33,782 bases of DNA from an uncultured Bacilli bacterium (GTDB lineage: Bacteria; Bacillota_I; Bacilli_A; RF39; UBA660). This document shows, one piece after another, positions 16,525-25,446 of this stretch. Position 1 is the first letter of the stretch; the number at the start of each line of letters is the position of its first letter. The stretch is taken from assembly GCA_904374795.1 (NCBI GenBank), contig CAJFEV010000006.1, positions 1 to 33,782 on the forward strand. Reading direction: 5' to 3'. A program made the position numbers and the translations under genes. A model generated the notes under the pieces. The model did not search any database. It was not told where the DNA came from and saw nothing but the letters and a program-made list of their open reading frames with translations.

Positions 16525-16553
16525 ATTGTACTACAAAAAAGTTTACTTGTAAA
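16525..16553 (-). promoter_or_regulatory. yidD promoter
   Basis: Minus strand TTTACA (16548-16553), 17-bp spacer, TACAAT (16525-16530). Its -35 overlaps that of the rnc promoter. Confidence 0.65.
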
Positions 16554-16576
16554 ACAACTTTTTCTTGTAGTATAAT
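16547..16576 (+). promoter_or_regulatory. rnc-smc-mur promoter
   Basis: TTGTAA (16547-16552), 18-bp spacer, TATAAT (16571-16576), about 25 nt before the rnc ATG. Confidence 0.65.
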
Positions 16577-16600
16577 GATTGTGTTGAAAGTAGGGTTATT

Positions 16601-17257
16601 ATGGACTTCAAAGAATTTTTTAAAAAATACAAAATAGAGTTGCAAAATCCAGAACTCATGCAAATTGCATTCACGCATAGTTCTTATTCTAACGAGCACC
16701 AAACAGATAACTATGAACGTTTAGAATTTTTAGGAGATGCTGTCTTAGAACTTATAACAAGTGAATATTTTTATTTACACACCAATTTAAAAGAAGGAGA
16801 TATGAGTAAAACGAGGGCATCTTTTGTTTGTGAGAATGCTTTAGCAACCTACGCTAAAAATATTGGCTTAGATAAATATATTTTAGTTGGTCACGGTCAA
16901 GAAGGAAAAGTAAATGATACAATTATCGCGGATGTTTTTGAAAGTGTTTTAGGCGCTATCTATCTAGATTGTGGTTTTCAAAAAGCAAAAGAATATGCGG
17001 ATGCAATTATTTTACCTTATATCAAAGAAGGAGCTCATTTTCTAGGAGATTATAAATCCCTTTTACAAGAAATGATACAAACAGATCGAAAAAGCTTAAG
17101 CTACGATTTGATCCGTGAAACAGGTCCAGCTCATGACAAAACCTTTACAGTAAATGTCATAATTGATGGTATAATATACGGAACGGGAACAGGAAAAAGC
17201 AAAAAAGAAGCGGCACAAAAAGCAGCATATGATGCATATCAGAAAAGAGCGAGGTAA
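16601..17257 (+). CDS. rnc: ribonuclease III
   Basis: Cuts double-stranded RNA, including rRNA precursors. The 218-residue protein has the catalytic domain with ERLEFLGDAVLEL (about 39-51) and DVFESVLGAIYLD (about 111-123), and a C-terminal dsRNA-binding domain (about 147-216) ending KSKKEAAQKAAYDAY. Size and motifs are normal. It begins a tight operon: smc starts 1 nt after its stop. An rnc-smc order is common in Bacillota, where ftsY often follows; here murD follows instead. Confidence 0.97.
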   Translation: MDFKEFFKKYKIELQNPELMQIAFTHSSYSNEHQTDNYERLEFLGDAVLELITSEYFYLHTNLKEGDMSKTRASFVCENALATYAKNIGLDKYILVGHGQEGKVNDTIIADVFESVLGAIYLDCGFQKAKEYADAIILPYIKEGAHFLGDYKSLLQEMIQTDRKSLSYDLIRETGPAHDKTFTVNVIIDGIIYGTGTGKSKKEAAQKAAYDAYQKRAR

Positions 17258-17258
17258 C

Positions 17259-20216
17259 ATGAAATTAAAAAGTATTAGAGCATATGGTTTTAAATCATTT
17301 GCCGATAAAATGGACATTGAATTTAAAACAAACATAACAGCAATTGTCGGACCTAACGGTTCAGGAAAAAGTAACATTGTAGACGCTGTTCGCTGGGTTT
17401 TAGGAGAACAGTCCGTTAAAAGTCTTCGTGGCTCATCTTCTATGAGCGACGTTATTTTTGCCGGTAGTCAAACAAGAGCCCCATTTAAAAGATGCGAGGT
17501 TGCCTTAACTTTTGATAATGAAACCCATTTTTTAAATACAGACTTAAAAGAAGTAGAATTAAAGAGAATTCTTTATTATACCGGCGAAAACGAATATTTC
17601 ATCAATAACGTAAAAGTACGTCTTAAAGATATCACCAATATTTTGCTGGATAGTGGAATTGGCTCAGATGCCTATAATATTATTAGTCAAGGAAATATCG
17701 AAGAAATTGTAAATTCAAAGCCAATCGATCGAAGAGTAATATTAGAAAGTGCCGCCCAAGTATTAAAATACAAAAATCGCAAAAGTGAAAGCTTACGAAA
17801 GTTAGAAAAAACCAAAGATAATCTAGAAAAAGTGGATTTAGTGATTAGAGAATTAGAAACAAGTGTATTACCTTTAAAAGAACAAAGTGAAGTAGCTAAA
17901 AAATATTTAGAATATGAGGGTGATTTAAAAAATCTAGAAATTTCTTTAACAGTTCATGATTTAAGCGAAATTCACGAAGAATATCAAAAAATCACTAAAA
18001 AAGTAGAAGAATTAGAAAAAGAAAAAGAAAGTTTATCTACAAAAAATACAAAAAAATCTTCAGAAATTGAAAAATTAGAAGCTGAGCTTTTAGATGTGGA
18101 AAATAAAATTGAAGATGCGAGCCAAAGACTCATTTCATTAAACGAAAGATTAGCTAAATTACAAAGTGAAAAAACATTAGTTATTGAACGCCAAAAATAT
18201 GAAGTAGCAAGCGAGAAAATTGATGAAAATTTACTAACTTTAAAAGAAGAAGAAAATTCTATTCAAAAAGAAATATCTTTATTAAAAGAGGAAATTCATA
18301 GTCTACAAGAAGAAAGAAAAAAAATCGATAAAGAAATATCCTCTGTAGATGAAAAAACAAGTTTATTTGGCATTCAATATGGTAAATTTCAAAAAGAAAA
18401 GGAAGATTTAACGAAAAAAGTTTTTGCTTTACAAAATGAAATTTCTATTTTAGAAAGTACCATTGAGAATGATCCCGGCCTTTCTTATGCTGTAAAAAAT
18501 ATTTTAAATCATCCACGACTAAAAGGCATTCATAATACCATTGGCAAATTAATAACGGTTGATGAAAAATATAGTACAGCTATTGATGTAGCTTTGGGGG
18601 CCTCAGCAAATTTTCTTGTAGTGGATAAAACAAAAAGTGCTGAAGAAGCGATTAAATTTTTAAAAGAAAATAAATTAGGAAGAGCAACTTTCTTTCCATT
18701 AGATGTAATCACATCTAGATATGTTCCACAAACAATTATTGAGCTTGTAAAAAAAGAAGAAGGCTTTATTGGTGTAGCTAGTGACCTAGTTCAAACAGAA
18801 AATATTTATCAAAATATTTTAGAAAATCAGTTAGGAAATGTTTTAGTTGTAAAAGACATGACCGCATTAGAGAGAATTGGTCGTCTTTTAAACTATAAAT
18901 ATCGCCTAGTTACTTTAGATGGAGAACTTAGTCATGCTGGTGGTTCTTTAACCGGTGGTTCTCTAAAGAAAAGTACAAGTATTTTGCAAATGAAAACGGA
19001 GGTCGAAAAAAAGAAAAAAGAACTTGAGAGTGCCCAAAATGCTTTGCAAAAATACGAAGAAAAAGATATAGAATATAAAGAAGAACAAACAGAAAATGAA
19101 GAAATTCAAAGAAAAAATTTCTTAAAGAAGCAAATGCTTACTGAAAATTTAACGTATAAAGAAAGAAATTTGACAGATTTAGTAGAAAAATTAGAGGAAG
19201 TCTCTAAACAAATAGCAGGAGCATCTTCTATGAAAAGTGGTAGTTTAGAAGAAAGTTTAGTAGGACTCATGAAAACAATTACCGAAGTGGAAGTCGATAA
19301 AGAAATTGTATCGAAAAAAATTCATGAATTAAAAACACAGAAAAGTGAAATTTCTTCTCAAATTGCAAGTATTGAATTAGAAAATAAGAAGTTTTCAAGT
19401 GGTTTATATCAAGTAGAACAAGCACTAAAAAATGAAAGTATTACTCTTGGTAAAATGGATACAAAAATGGATTATTTATTAAGTGTTTTAAGTGAAAATT
19501 ATCATTTGACTTATGAAAAAGCAAAGATGGACTATGTTTTAGAAATCGATCCTGAACTTGCCCGAATGAAAGTGAATTCTTTGCGAAAAGAAATGAAAGA
19601 TTTAGGTACCGTTAATTTAGGAAGTATTGAAGAATATGAAAGAGTAAATACTCGTTATGAATTCTTAAATTCCCAAAAAACAGATCTAACAACAGCTTGT
19701 GAGGATTTATTAAAAATAATTGCTGAAATGGATGAAATTATGGTGGAAAGATTAAAAGAAGCTTTTCTAAAAATTCAAAAAGAATTTTCAACAGTTTTCC
19801 ATCAAATGTTTAAAGGTGGAGTAGGAAAACTTGTATTAACGGATCCAGATAATATTCTAGAAACTGGAATCAACATTGTTGCAGAACCTCCAGGAAAAAA
19901 ATTAAATAATATCCAATTATTATCTGGTGGAGAAAAAACACTGACTGCCATTTCCTTATTATTTGCTATTTTAAATGTATATCCTGTACCATTTTGTATT
20001 TTAGATGAGGTAGAAGCTGCCTTAGACGAAGCAAACGTTGATACTTTTGGAAAATACTTGGTAAGTCAAAAAGAAAAAAGTGAATTTATTTTAATTACAC
20101 ATAAAAAAAGAACGATGGAATATGCCGACACCTTATATGGAATCACTATGCAAGAACAAGGAGTTTCCAAAGTTGTTAGTGTAAAATTAGAAGGAGAAAA
20201 AAAGGATGAAGCATAA
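17259..20216 (+). CDS. smc: chromosome condensation protein SMC, short-armed
   Basis: ATPase that extrudes and organises chromosomal DNA with ScpA/ScpB. Walker A is GPNGSGKSN (31-39); the hinge starts near residue 415 (GIHNTIGKLITVDEKYSTAIDVALG) and ends near 570; the signature LLSGGEKTLTA is near 887 and Walker B is CILDEVEAALDEANV. The coiled-coil arms between these parts are about 90-105 residues shorter per side than in B. subtilis Smc (total 985 against about 1186). I start at ATG 17259, preceded by GAGG, since the longer frame runs back into rnc. Its stop overlaps murD by 11 bp. Confidence 0.97.
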   Translation: MKLKSIRAYGFKSFADKMDIEFKTNITAIVGPNGSGKSNIVDAVRWVLGEQSVKSLRGSSSMSDVIFAGSQTRAPFKRCEVALTFDNETHFLNTDLKEVELKRILYYTGENEYFINNVKVRLKDITNILLDSGIGSDAYNIISQGNIEEIVNSKPIDRRVILESAAQVLKYKNRKSESLRKLEKTKDNLEKVDLVIRELETSVLPLKEQSEVAKKYLEYEGDLKNLEISLTVHDLSEIHEEYQKITKKVEELEKEKESLSTKNTKKSSEIEKLEAELLDVENKIEDASQRLISLNERLAKLQSEKTLVIERQKYEVASEKIDENLLTLKEEENSIQKEISLLKEEIHSLQEERKKIDKEISSVDEKTSLFGIQYGKFQKEKEDLTKKVFALQNEISILESTIENDPGLSYAVKNILNHPRLKGIHNTIGKLITVDEKYSTAIDVALGASANFLVVDKTKSAEEAIKFLKENKLGRATFFPLDVITSRYVPQTIIELVKKEEGFIGVASDLVQTENIYQNILENQLGNVLVVKDMTALERIGRLLNYKYRLVTLDGELSHAGGSLTGGSLKKSTSILQMKTEVEKKKKELESAQNALQKYEEKDIEYKEEQTENEEIQRKNFLKKQMLTENLTYKERNLTDLVEKLEEVSKQIAGASSMKSGSLEESLVGLMKTITEVEVDKEIVSKKIHELKTQKSEISSQIASIELENKKFSSGLYQVEQALKNESITLGKMDTKMDYLLSVLSENYHLTYEKAKMDYVLEIDPELARMKVNSLRKEMKDLGTVNLGSIEEYERVNTRYEFLNSQKTDLTTACEDLLKIIAEMDEIMVERLKEAFLKIQKEFSTVFHQMFKGGVGKLVLTDPDNILETGINIVAEPPGKKLNNIQLLSGGEKTLTAISLLFAILNVYPVPFCILDEVEAALDEANVDTFGKYLVSQKEKSEFILITHKKRTMEYADTLYGITMQEQGVSKVVSVKLEGEKKDEA

Positions 20217-21534
20217 AAAAGTATTTATTTTAGGAATGGCGCGAAGCGGTTTTGAAGCAGCCAAATTATTAGCTAAGGATCATGAAGTTCTCATAACCGA
20301 TATGAAAGAGCAAGATGAAAAACAAGTAGCTATTTTAAATGAACTAAACGTTAAAGTAGTTATTACGAAAGAACCACTTGAACTATTAGATAATTCCTAT
20401 GATTTACTTATAAAAAATCCTGGCATCAAAAAAGATCATCCGATTCTTATTAAAGCAAGAGAACTCCATATTCCAATTATTAACGAATTAGAGCTAGCGT
20501 ATCATTATTTGCCTCAAAAGGTTTTTCTTATTGGTGTTACAGGATCAAATGGTAAAACTACTACAACTACTTTGATTTATGAATTTTTGCAAGCGGCAAA
20601 TAAAAAGGTACATCTAGGTGGTAATATTGGAATTCCTTTCTCGCAATTTGTTTTAGATATAAAAGAAGGAGATTATGTTGTTTTAGAAGTGAGTGACCAC
20701 CAATTATGTGACGTCAAAGATTTTAAAACAAATGTAAGTGTATTAACAAATATTTATCCTGTTCATTTAGATTTTCATGATTCATTTGAACAGTACAAAG
20801 AAATGAAAAAAAGAATTTTTGCTCATCATACTAAAAAAGATCTAGCTATTATCAATAAAGATAATATAGAAGCGTTTACTTTGACAAAAGATATTTCAAG
20901 CACCAAAGAATATTTTAGCCGTATAGAAAAAGAAGAATGCTATTTAGAAAATGATGCTATATACTATCAAAAAGAAAAAATAATAGACACAAAAGATATT
21001 CTTTTAAAAGGAAATCACAATTATGAGAATATCATGGCAGCTATTTTAGCTGTCAAAGCCTGTGGTATTTCAAATGAAGCAATAAAAACTGTTTTAACAA
21101 CCTTTAAAGGTGTGGAACATCGAATCGAATTTGTAAGAAATATTAAGGGAGTTTCTTATTATAATGACAGTAAAGCAACCAATTGTGAATCAACAAAAAT
21201 TGCGTTAAAATCTTTTCAAAATCCAACACTTCTTATTTTAGGTGGCTTAGATCGAGGCCACTCCTTTGAAGATTTAACAGATGCGATGACCAATGTAAAA
21301 TATGTTGTTTGTTATGGTGAAACAAAAAATCGCATCAAAGAATATTGTGATTCTTTAAATATTTCCTGTGACATATTTGAAAACCTTCAACAAGCTACAC
21401 TTGCATGTTTTAAAAAATCACAAGCGAATGACGTCGTTTTACTAAGTCCAGCATGTGCTTCTTGGGATCAGTATGATTCATTTGAAACAAGAGGAGAAGA
21501 ATTCAAAAAAATCGTAAATAGTTTAGGGGAGTAA
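20206..21534 (+). CDS. murD: UDP-N-acetylmuramoyl-L-alanine--D-glutamate ligase
   Basis: Adds D-glutamate to UDP-MurNAc-L-Ala. The 442-residue protein has an N-terminal nucleotide-fold domain (ILGMARSGFEAAKLL), the ATP loop GVTGSNGKTTTTTL (about 110-122), the Mur core EVSDHQL and the C-terminal domain with EHRIEFV and YYNDSKATN. Motif spacing is normal. The start is inside the end of smc, with GGAG and AAGG runs upstream. Two bases separate it from murC. Confidence 0.97.
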   Translation: MKHKKVFILGMARSGFEAAKLLAKDHEVLITDMKEQDEKQVAILNELNVKVVITKEPLELLDNSYDLLIKNPGIKKDHPILIKARELHIPIINELELAYHYLPQKVFLIGVTGSNGKTTTTTLIYEFLQAANKKVHLGGNIGIPFSQFVLDIKEGDYVVLEVSDHQLCDVKDFKTNVSVLTNIYPVHLDFHDSFEQYKEMKKRIFAHHTKKDLAIINKDNIEAFTLTKDISSTKEYFSRIEKEECYLENDAIYYQKEKIIDTKDILLKGNHNYENIMAAILAVKACGISNEAIKTVLTTFKGVEHRIEFVRNIKGVSYYNDSKATNCESTKIALKSFQNPTLLILGGLDRGHSFEDLTDAMTNVKYVVCYGETKNRIKEYCDSLNISCDIFENLQQATLACFKKSQANDVVLLSPACASWDQYDSFETRGEEFKKIVNSLGE

Positions 21535-21536
21535 TC

Positions 21537-22898
21537 ATGAATAAAGAAAATAAACATATTTATATGATCGGCATTGGAGGCATCTCAATGTCAGGAATAG
21601 CTGAAATTTTAAAGTCATGGCACTATGAAGTGAGTGGTTCAGATAAAGTAGAATCTAGTCAAACAAAATATTTAGAAGAACACGGTATCAACGTTTATAT
21701 TGGTCAAAAAAAAGAAAATATTACCAAGGATATCGATTTAGTTGTTTATACCGCGGCTATTAAAGAGGATAATCCTGAACTCATTGCAGCAAAAAATTTA
21801 CAAATTCCTTGCATGGAACGTGGAGCTTTTTTAGGGGAAATTACCAAACTGTTTCCAAAAACTATAGGTATTGCTGGTACTCATGGAAAAACAACTACCA
21901 CAAGTATGGTTTCAAGTGTATTTCTCGCAGCAAATCTTGATCCGACAATTCAAGTTGGAGCAGTTCTAGAACTTTTGGGTTCTAATTATCGTGTAGGAAA
22001 AAGCCCTTATTTACTTATTGAAGCCTGCGAGTATAAAGATTCGTTTTTAAACTTTCACCAAGAAAGTGCGATTGTTTTAAATATTGATAATGATCATTTA
22101 GATTACTTTAAAAATATGGACAACATGGAAAAAAGTTATCAAGAATATGTCTCAAAATTACCAGCAAATGGTGTCCTTGTTTTAAATAAAGAAGATGAAA
22201 GATGTCAAAAATTAGCCGATTTTACCAAAGCTAAAGTAATCACAGTAGGAAAAACTAATGCAGACTGGACCTATGATAATGTTTCTTATGATGAAGAAGG
22301 GTACCCATCATTTGATGTATATTACCAAAATACATTTCAAAAGCGTCTTTTTCTTCGTGTAACAGGTGAATACAACATTTTAAATAGTTTAGCCTGTCTT
22401 GCACTTTGTAGTTTCTATGGTATCTCATTAGATATTATCCAAAAAGGTTTATCTTCTTTTACAGGCGCATCAAGAAGAATGGAATTTAAAGGAGAACTTA
22501 ACAGTGCAAAAGTTTATGATGACTATGCTCACCATCCAACTGAAGTAAAAGAGACAGCTAAAGGTATTTTAAAGAAAAATTTTCATGAATCATGGGTAGT
22601 ATTTGAATGCCATTCCTATAGTCGTTTTGTAACGTATTTAAAAGAATTCGCTGCATGCTTATCCTTATTTGATCATATTATTATAGCAGATATTTATGCA
22701 GCTCGAGAAACCAATAGCTTTCAGGCAAACGAAGAAGATTTGGTGCAACTTTTACAAGAAAATCAAAAAGATGCCATTCATTTGAGAGATTACGAAACCA
22801 TCAAAACATATTTAAAAAACAAAGTAAAAAAAGGGGATATAATCATTACAATGGGTGCTGGAAATATCACAAAACTAGCTGACATATTAGTAAAATAG
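21537..22898 (+). CDS. murC: UDP-N-acetylmuramate--L-alanine ligase
   Basis: Adds the first amino acid, L-alanine, to UDP-MurNAc. The 453-residue protein begins with the typical MIGIGGISMSGIA dinucleotide-like motif, has the ATP loop GIAGTHGKTTTTSM (about 110-122), EACEYKDSFL, and the C-terminal YDDYAHHPTEVK motif characteristic of MurC and Mpl. A cluster of smc-murD-murC-murE places three consecutive cytoplasmic ligases under one promoter region. AGGGGAG lies upstream of the ATG. Confidence 0.97.
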   Translation: MNKENKHIYMIGIGGISMSGIAEILKSWHYEVSGSDKVESSQTKYLEEHGINVYIGQKKENITKDIDLVVYTAAIKEDNPELIAAKNLQIPCMERGAFLGEITKLFPKTIGIAGTHGKTTTTSMVSSVFLAANLDPTIQVGAVLELLGSNYRVGKSPYLLIEACEYKDSFLNFHQESAIVLNIDNDHLDYFKNMDNMEKSYQEYVSKLPANGVLVLNKEDERCQKLADFTKAKVITVGKTNADWTYDNVSYDEEGYPSFDVYYQNTFQKRLFLRVTGEYNILNSLACLALCSFYGISLDIIQKGLSSFTGASRRMEFKGELNSAKVYDDYAHHPTEVKETAKGILKKNFHESWVVFECHSYSRFVTYLKEFAACLSLFDHIIIADIYAARETNSFQANEEDLVQLLQENQKDAIHLRDYETIKTYLKNKVKKGDIIITMGAGNITKLADILVK

Positions 22899-22913
22899 GA
22901 GGAGAAGAAAAAA

Positions 22914-24290
22914 ATGTTAAAATATGAAACAGATTCACGAAAAGTAAAACCAGGACAAACCTTTGTTGCTATTAAAGGACATACCGTTGATGGTCATGAT
23001 TATATTGAAAGTGCCATCAAAAATGGTGCCACAGCAATAATTGCTGAACGGCCAGTTGAAACAAGCGTTCCTGTAACAGTTGTTCAAGATTCAAGCAAAT
23101 ATTTAAAAGAACAATTAGTAAAAGAATATAGTCAATCCTTAAAAAAATTAAAAATCATTGGAGTAACAGGAACAAATGGAAAAACAACGACATGTTATTT
23201 AATTTATCAATTACTGAAATCTTTAGATGTAAAAGCAGCATATATGGGAACAATCGGCTTCTTCTTTGAAGAGGAAAAAATAGAATTACCCAATACAACA
23301 CCAGAAATTTTAACTATCTATAAACTATTTTTAGAAGCAATGGAAAAAGGGTGTACAACCATTGTAATGGAAGTAAGTAGTCACGCTCTTTCCTTAGAAA
23401 GAGTTGTCGGCTTAGAATTTCAAATTGGTGCATTTACAAATTTAACAGAGGATCATTTAGATTACCATAAAACAATGGAAGAATACTTACAGGCAAAATT
23501 AAAAATTTTAAATTATATGTCTTTAAACGGTGTATTTATTGTAAATCAAGATGATATAGCAAGCAAAAGATTTCAAGAAGCCTTTAAAAATACAAAAACT
23601 ATCGGAATGAAAGAAAGCAATTATTGGATAAAAGAATACACTTTTAATCCCGTAAAAACAACGATTTTATTGGAATATAACAATCAAGATTACACAATAG
23701 AAACAAATCTTACCGGAAAATTTAATGTATATAATTATTTAACTGCTTTAGCTATTCTTCATGAATATGGATTCTCAATCGAAGAAATTCTTTCCAAAAC
23801 AAATAAAATTTATCCTCCTAAGGGACGCTGTGAAACATACAAGGTAAAAGATGGTTATGCGGTAGTTGATTACGCGCATACTCCAGATGCCGTAGAAAAA
23901 GTAATAGATGCATATAAAGAGCTTAGTAAAGGAAAAATCATTACTTTAGTAGGTTGTGGAGGAGATAGGGACCCATTAAAAAGACCTATTATGGGACATA
24001 TTGCAACAGAAAAAAGTGATTGGGTAATTTTTACAAATGATAACCCACGAACGGAAGATCCAGAAAAGATCATGAAAGATATTTTACAAGGTGTTGAAAA
24101 AACAAACTACGAAGTAATTTTAGATCGCCACGAAGCAATAAAAAAAGCTTTAGACAAAATAAATAAAGAGGACATTGTTTTGCTTTTAGGAAAAGGGCAT
24201 GAAGATTATCAAATTTTAGGTCATGAAAAAGTTCATTTTGATGATAGTGAAGAAATAAAAAATTATATAAAAAAATGCGAAGAAAATTAA
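22914..24290 (+). CDS. murE: UDP-MurNAc-L-Ala-D-Glu--meso-2,6-diaminopimelate ligase
   Basis: Adds the third stem-peptide residue. The 458-residue protein has TDSRKVKPGQTFVAIKG at its start, the ATP loop GVTGTNGKTTT (about 82-92), and TNDNPRTEDP near 373-382. The DNPR motif is the known signature of meso-diaminopimelate-adding MurE; lysine-adding enzymes have a different residue at the Arg. AGGAGG lies about 12 nt before the ATG. The N-terminus is somewhat shorter than usual, but no better start is visible. Its last codons form half of the convergent terminator shared with def. Confidence 0.96.
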   Translation: MLKYETDSRKVKPGQTFVAIKGHTVDGHDYIESAIKNGATAIIAERPVETSVPVTVVQDSSKYLKEQLVKEYSQSLKKLKIIGVTGTNGKTTTCYLIYQLLKSLDVKAAYMGTIGFFFEEEKIELPNTTPEILTIYKLFLEAMEKGCTTIVMEVSSHALSLERVVGLEFQIGAFTNLTEDHLDYHKTMEEYLQAKLKILNYMSLNGVFIVNQDDIASKRFQEAFKNTKTIGMKESNYWIKEYTFNPVKTTILLEYNNQDYTIETNLTGKFNVYNYLTALAILHEYGFSIEEILSKTNKIYPPKGRCETYKVKDGYAVVDYAHTPDAVEKVIDAYKELSKGKIITLVGCGGDRDPLKRPIMGHIATEKSDWVIFTNDNPRTEDPEKIMKDILQGVEKTNYEVILDRHEAIKKALDKINKEDIVLLLGKGHEDYQILGHEKVHFDDSEEIKNYIKKCEEN

Positions 24291-24306
24291 ATTTCTCGCA
24301 TTTTTT
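24270..24306. terminator. bidirectional terminator inside the murE and def 3' ends
   Basis: AAAAAATGCGA (24270-24280) pairs with TCGCATTTTTT (24296-24306), extended by GAAA/TTTC with one bulge. It lies partly in coding sequence of both genes, whose stop codons overlap. Confidence 0.85.
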
Positions 24307-24838
24307 CTTGATCTTTATAAGGATTTTTTGGATCGATATGATCAATAAACAAAATTCCATTTAAGTGATCAATTTCATGTTGAAAAGCAATAGAAATATC
24401 TTCACGAACGCGAATTGTATATTTGTTACCATCCATATCATATGCTTCAACAGTAATTCGTGCATATCTTGGAACAATACCTTCTACTTCACGGTTAATA
24501 CTTAAACAACCTTCGCCTTCGCCAACATAAATTTGTTCTTCACTATAAGAAAGAATTTTTGGATTGATTACAATATAATTTTTGAATTTTTCTTTTTCCA
24601 CTTCTTCAACAATAACAAAAATTCGTTTTAAAACACCAATTTGAACTGCTGATAAGCCCATGCCAGCTCGCAAATCATATTTTTCTCGCTCTTCATCAAT
24701 TTGACTAAGAGTTAAATAATCAATCATATCTTGAATCATTTTTTTATCAGTTTCTTTTAATGGAAAAGAAACTTCCTTACTTTTTTCACGTAATCTTTTA
24801 TCCACTTCATCTAAAATGGTTATATTTGGTAACTTCAT
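24287..24838 (-). CDS. def: peptide deformylase
   Basis: Removes the N-formyl group from new proteins. The 183-residue metalloenzyme shows GMGLSAVQ (59-66; Ser where most have Ala), EGCLS with metal ligand C111, and QHEIDHLNG with H154, E155 and H158. Length matches the Gram-positive type 2 enzymes, including the insertion around 75-90. AGGGGTGA lies before the ATG and an extended -10 promoter lies at 24861-24869. Its 3' end overlaps murE by 4 bp. Confidence 0.96.
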   Translation of the reverse strand: MKLPNITILDEVDKRLREKSKEVSFPLKETDKKMIQDMIDYLTLSQIDEEREKYDLRAGMGLSAVQIGVLKRIFVIVEEVEKEKFKNYIVINPKILSYSEEQIYVGEGEGCLSINREVEGIVPRYARITVEAYDMDGNKYTIRVREDISIAFQHEIDHLNGILFIDHIDPKNPYKDQEKMREI

Positions 24839-24860
24839 AATTCACCCCTAAACATGGAAT

Positions 24861-24869
24861 ATTATAGCA
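24861..24869 (-). promoter_or_regulatory. def extended -10 promoter
   Basis: Minus strand TGC-TATAAT, about 22 nt before the def start; no convincing -35. Confidence 0.6.
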
Positions 24870-24938
24870 AACTTTTTAAAAAATAGAAAGAATTTATTTT
24901 TCAAGGAGAAATATAGTCATATTCACAAGGAGTTTTAC

Positions 24939-24969
24939 AAAAAAAGAAGAACTTTTAAAAGCCCTTCTA
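24939..24969 (-). terminator. terminator of the YjcZ-like gene
   Basis: Minus strand AGAAG and CTTCT flank an internal CTTTTAAAAG palindrome, followed by a T-run. Confidence 0.65.
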
Positions 24970-25152
24970 GTTATTATTGTTGTTCCATGTCCAACCTGCA
25001 CCAATGATAATTACTAATAAAATGAATAAAACGATCCAAATAGCAGCTCCTGCTCCGTAACCAGTAGTGTATCCAGCGTAACCTACGTTGCAACATGGTG
25101 TTTGGTATCCATAGTTTCCACCATAGTACCCATTATTTCCGTAATAATACAT
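24967..25152 (-). CDS. YjcZ-like Gly/Tyr-rich small membrane protein
   Basis: A 61-residue protein. The first half is Tyr, Gly and Asn-rich (YYYGNNGYYGGNYGY, with a CC pair at 19-20), and the second is a membrane helix AIWIVLFILLVIIIGAGW ending in an Asn run. This layout, with 'GaG.a.ivvLFILLiIiGa', is that of the YjcZ family, small proteins found in Bacillus spores. AGGAGG before the ATG is very strong, so it should be well translated. No clear sigma-A -35 lies upstream; TATAGT could be its -10. Low-complexity sequence limits certainty. Confidence 0.7.
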   Translation of the reverse strand: MYYYGNNGYYGGNYGYQTPCCNVGYAGYTTGYGAGAAIWIVLFILLVIIIGAGWTWNNNNN

Positions 25153-25446
25153 AATAGTTACCTCCTAATCTATCTACTATAGTTTATTTGTTTTTTGAAA
25201 ATTTGACATCAAAAATCGAGAAAATTAAGAAAAATATAAGGTTCATCTATATCGTAAATCTTAATTGAACAATTTTAATAAAAATGCTATTTTATAGAGA
25301 ATTCAATAAAAAATTCTCAGGCTATTTTCCAATAAAAAATGATGAAAAATGAAAATGCTTTATTAAAATTGTAAAATACAAAAGATTCTTTCTTTTTTTC
25401 ATTTCTAGTTTAAATGATTTATGATATGATTAGTATAGGTGATAAC
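25153..25446. other. gene-free leader region with possible structured element
   Basis: No gene is seen. A 14-bp inverted repeat, ACAATTTTAATAAA (25269-25282) and TTTATTAAAATTGT (25359-25372), encloses a 7-bp hairpin GAGAATT/AATTCTC (25297-25318) and a GCTATTTT direct repeat (25286-25293, 25321-25328). A TTGACA lies at 25203-25208 with only a poor -10 nearby. The ftsW-family promoter follows the element, so it is not part of that mRNA leader if that promoter is used. Confidence 0.45.
25422..25430 (+). promoter_or_regulatory. extended -10 promoter of the ftsW-family gene
   Basis: TGA-TATGAT, closely followed by AGGTGATAAC (25437-25446) and the ATG at 25447. The leader would be only about 10 nt. 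Confidence 0.5.

Noticed and set aside
17229-17258. Longer SMC start at 17229
   Set aside because: It runs inside rnc. ATG 17259 has a ribosome binding site and gives the normal SMC N-terminus.
24903-24932. Two AAGGAG sequences 27 nt apart between def and the YjcZ-like gene
   Set aside because: No start codon with an open frame follows either, so they are probably chance in purine-rich sequence.
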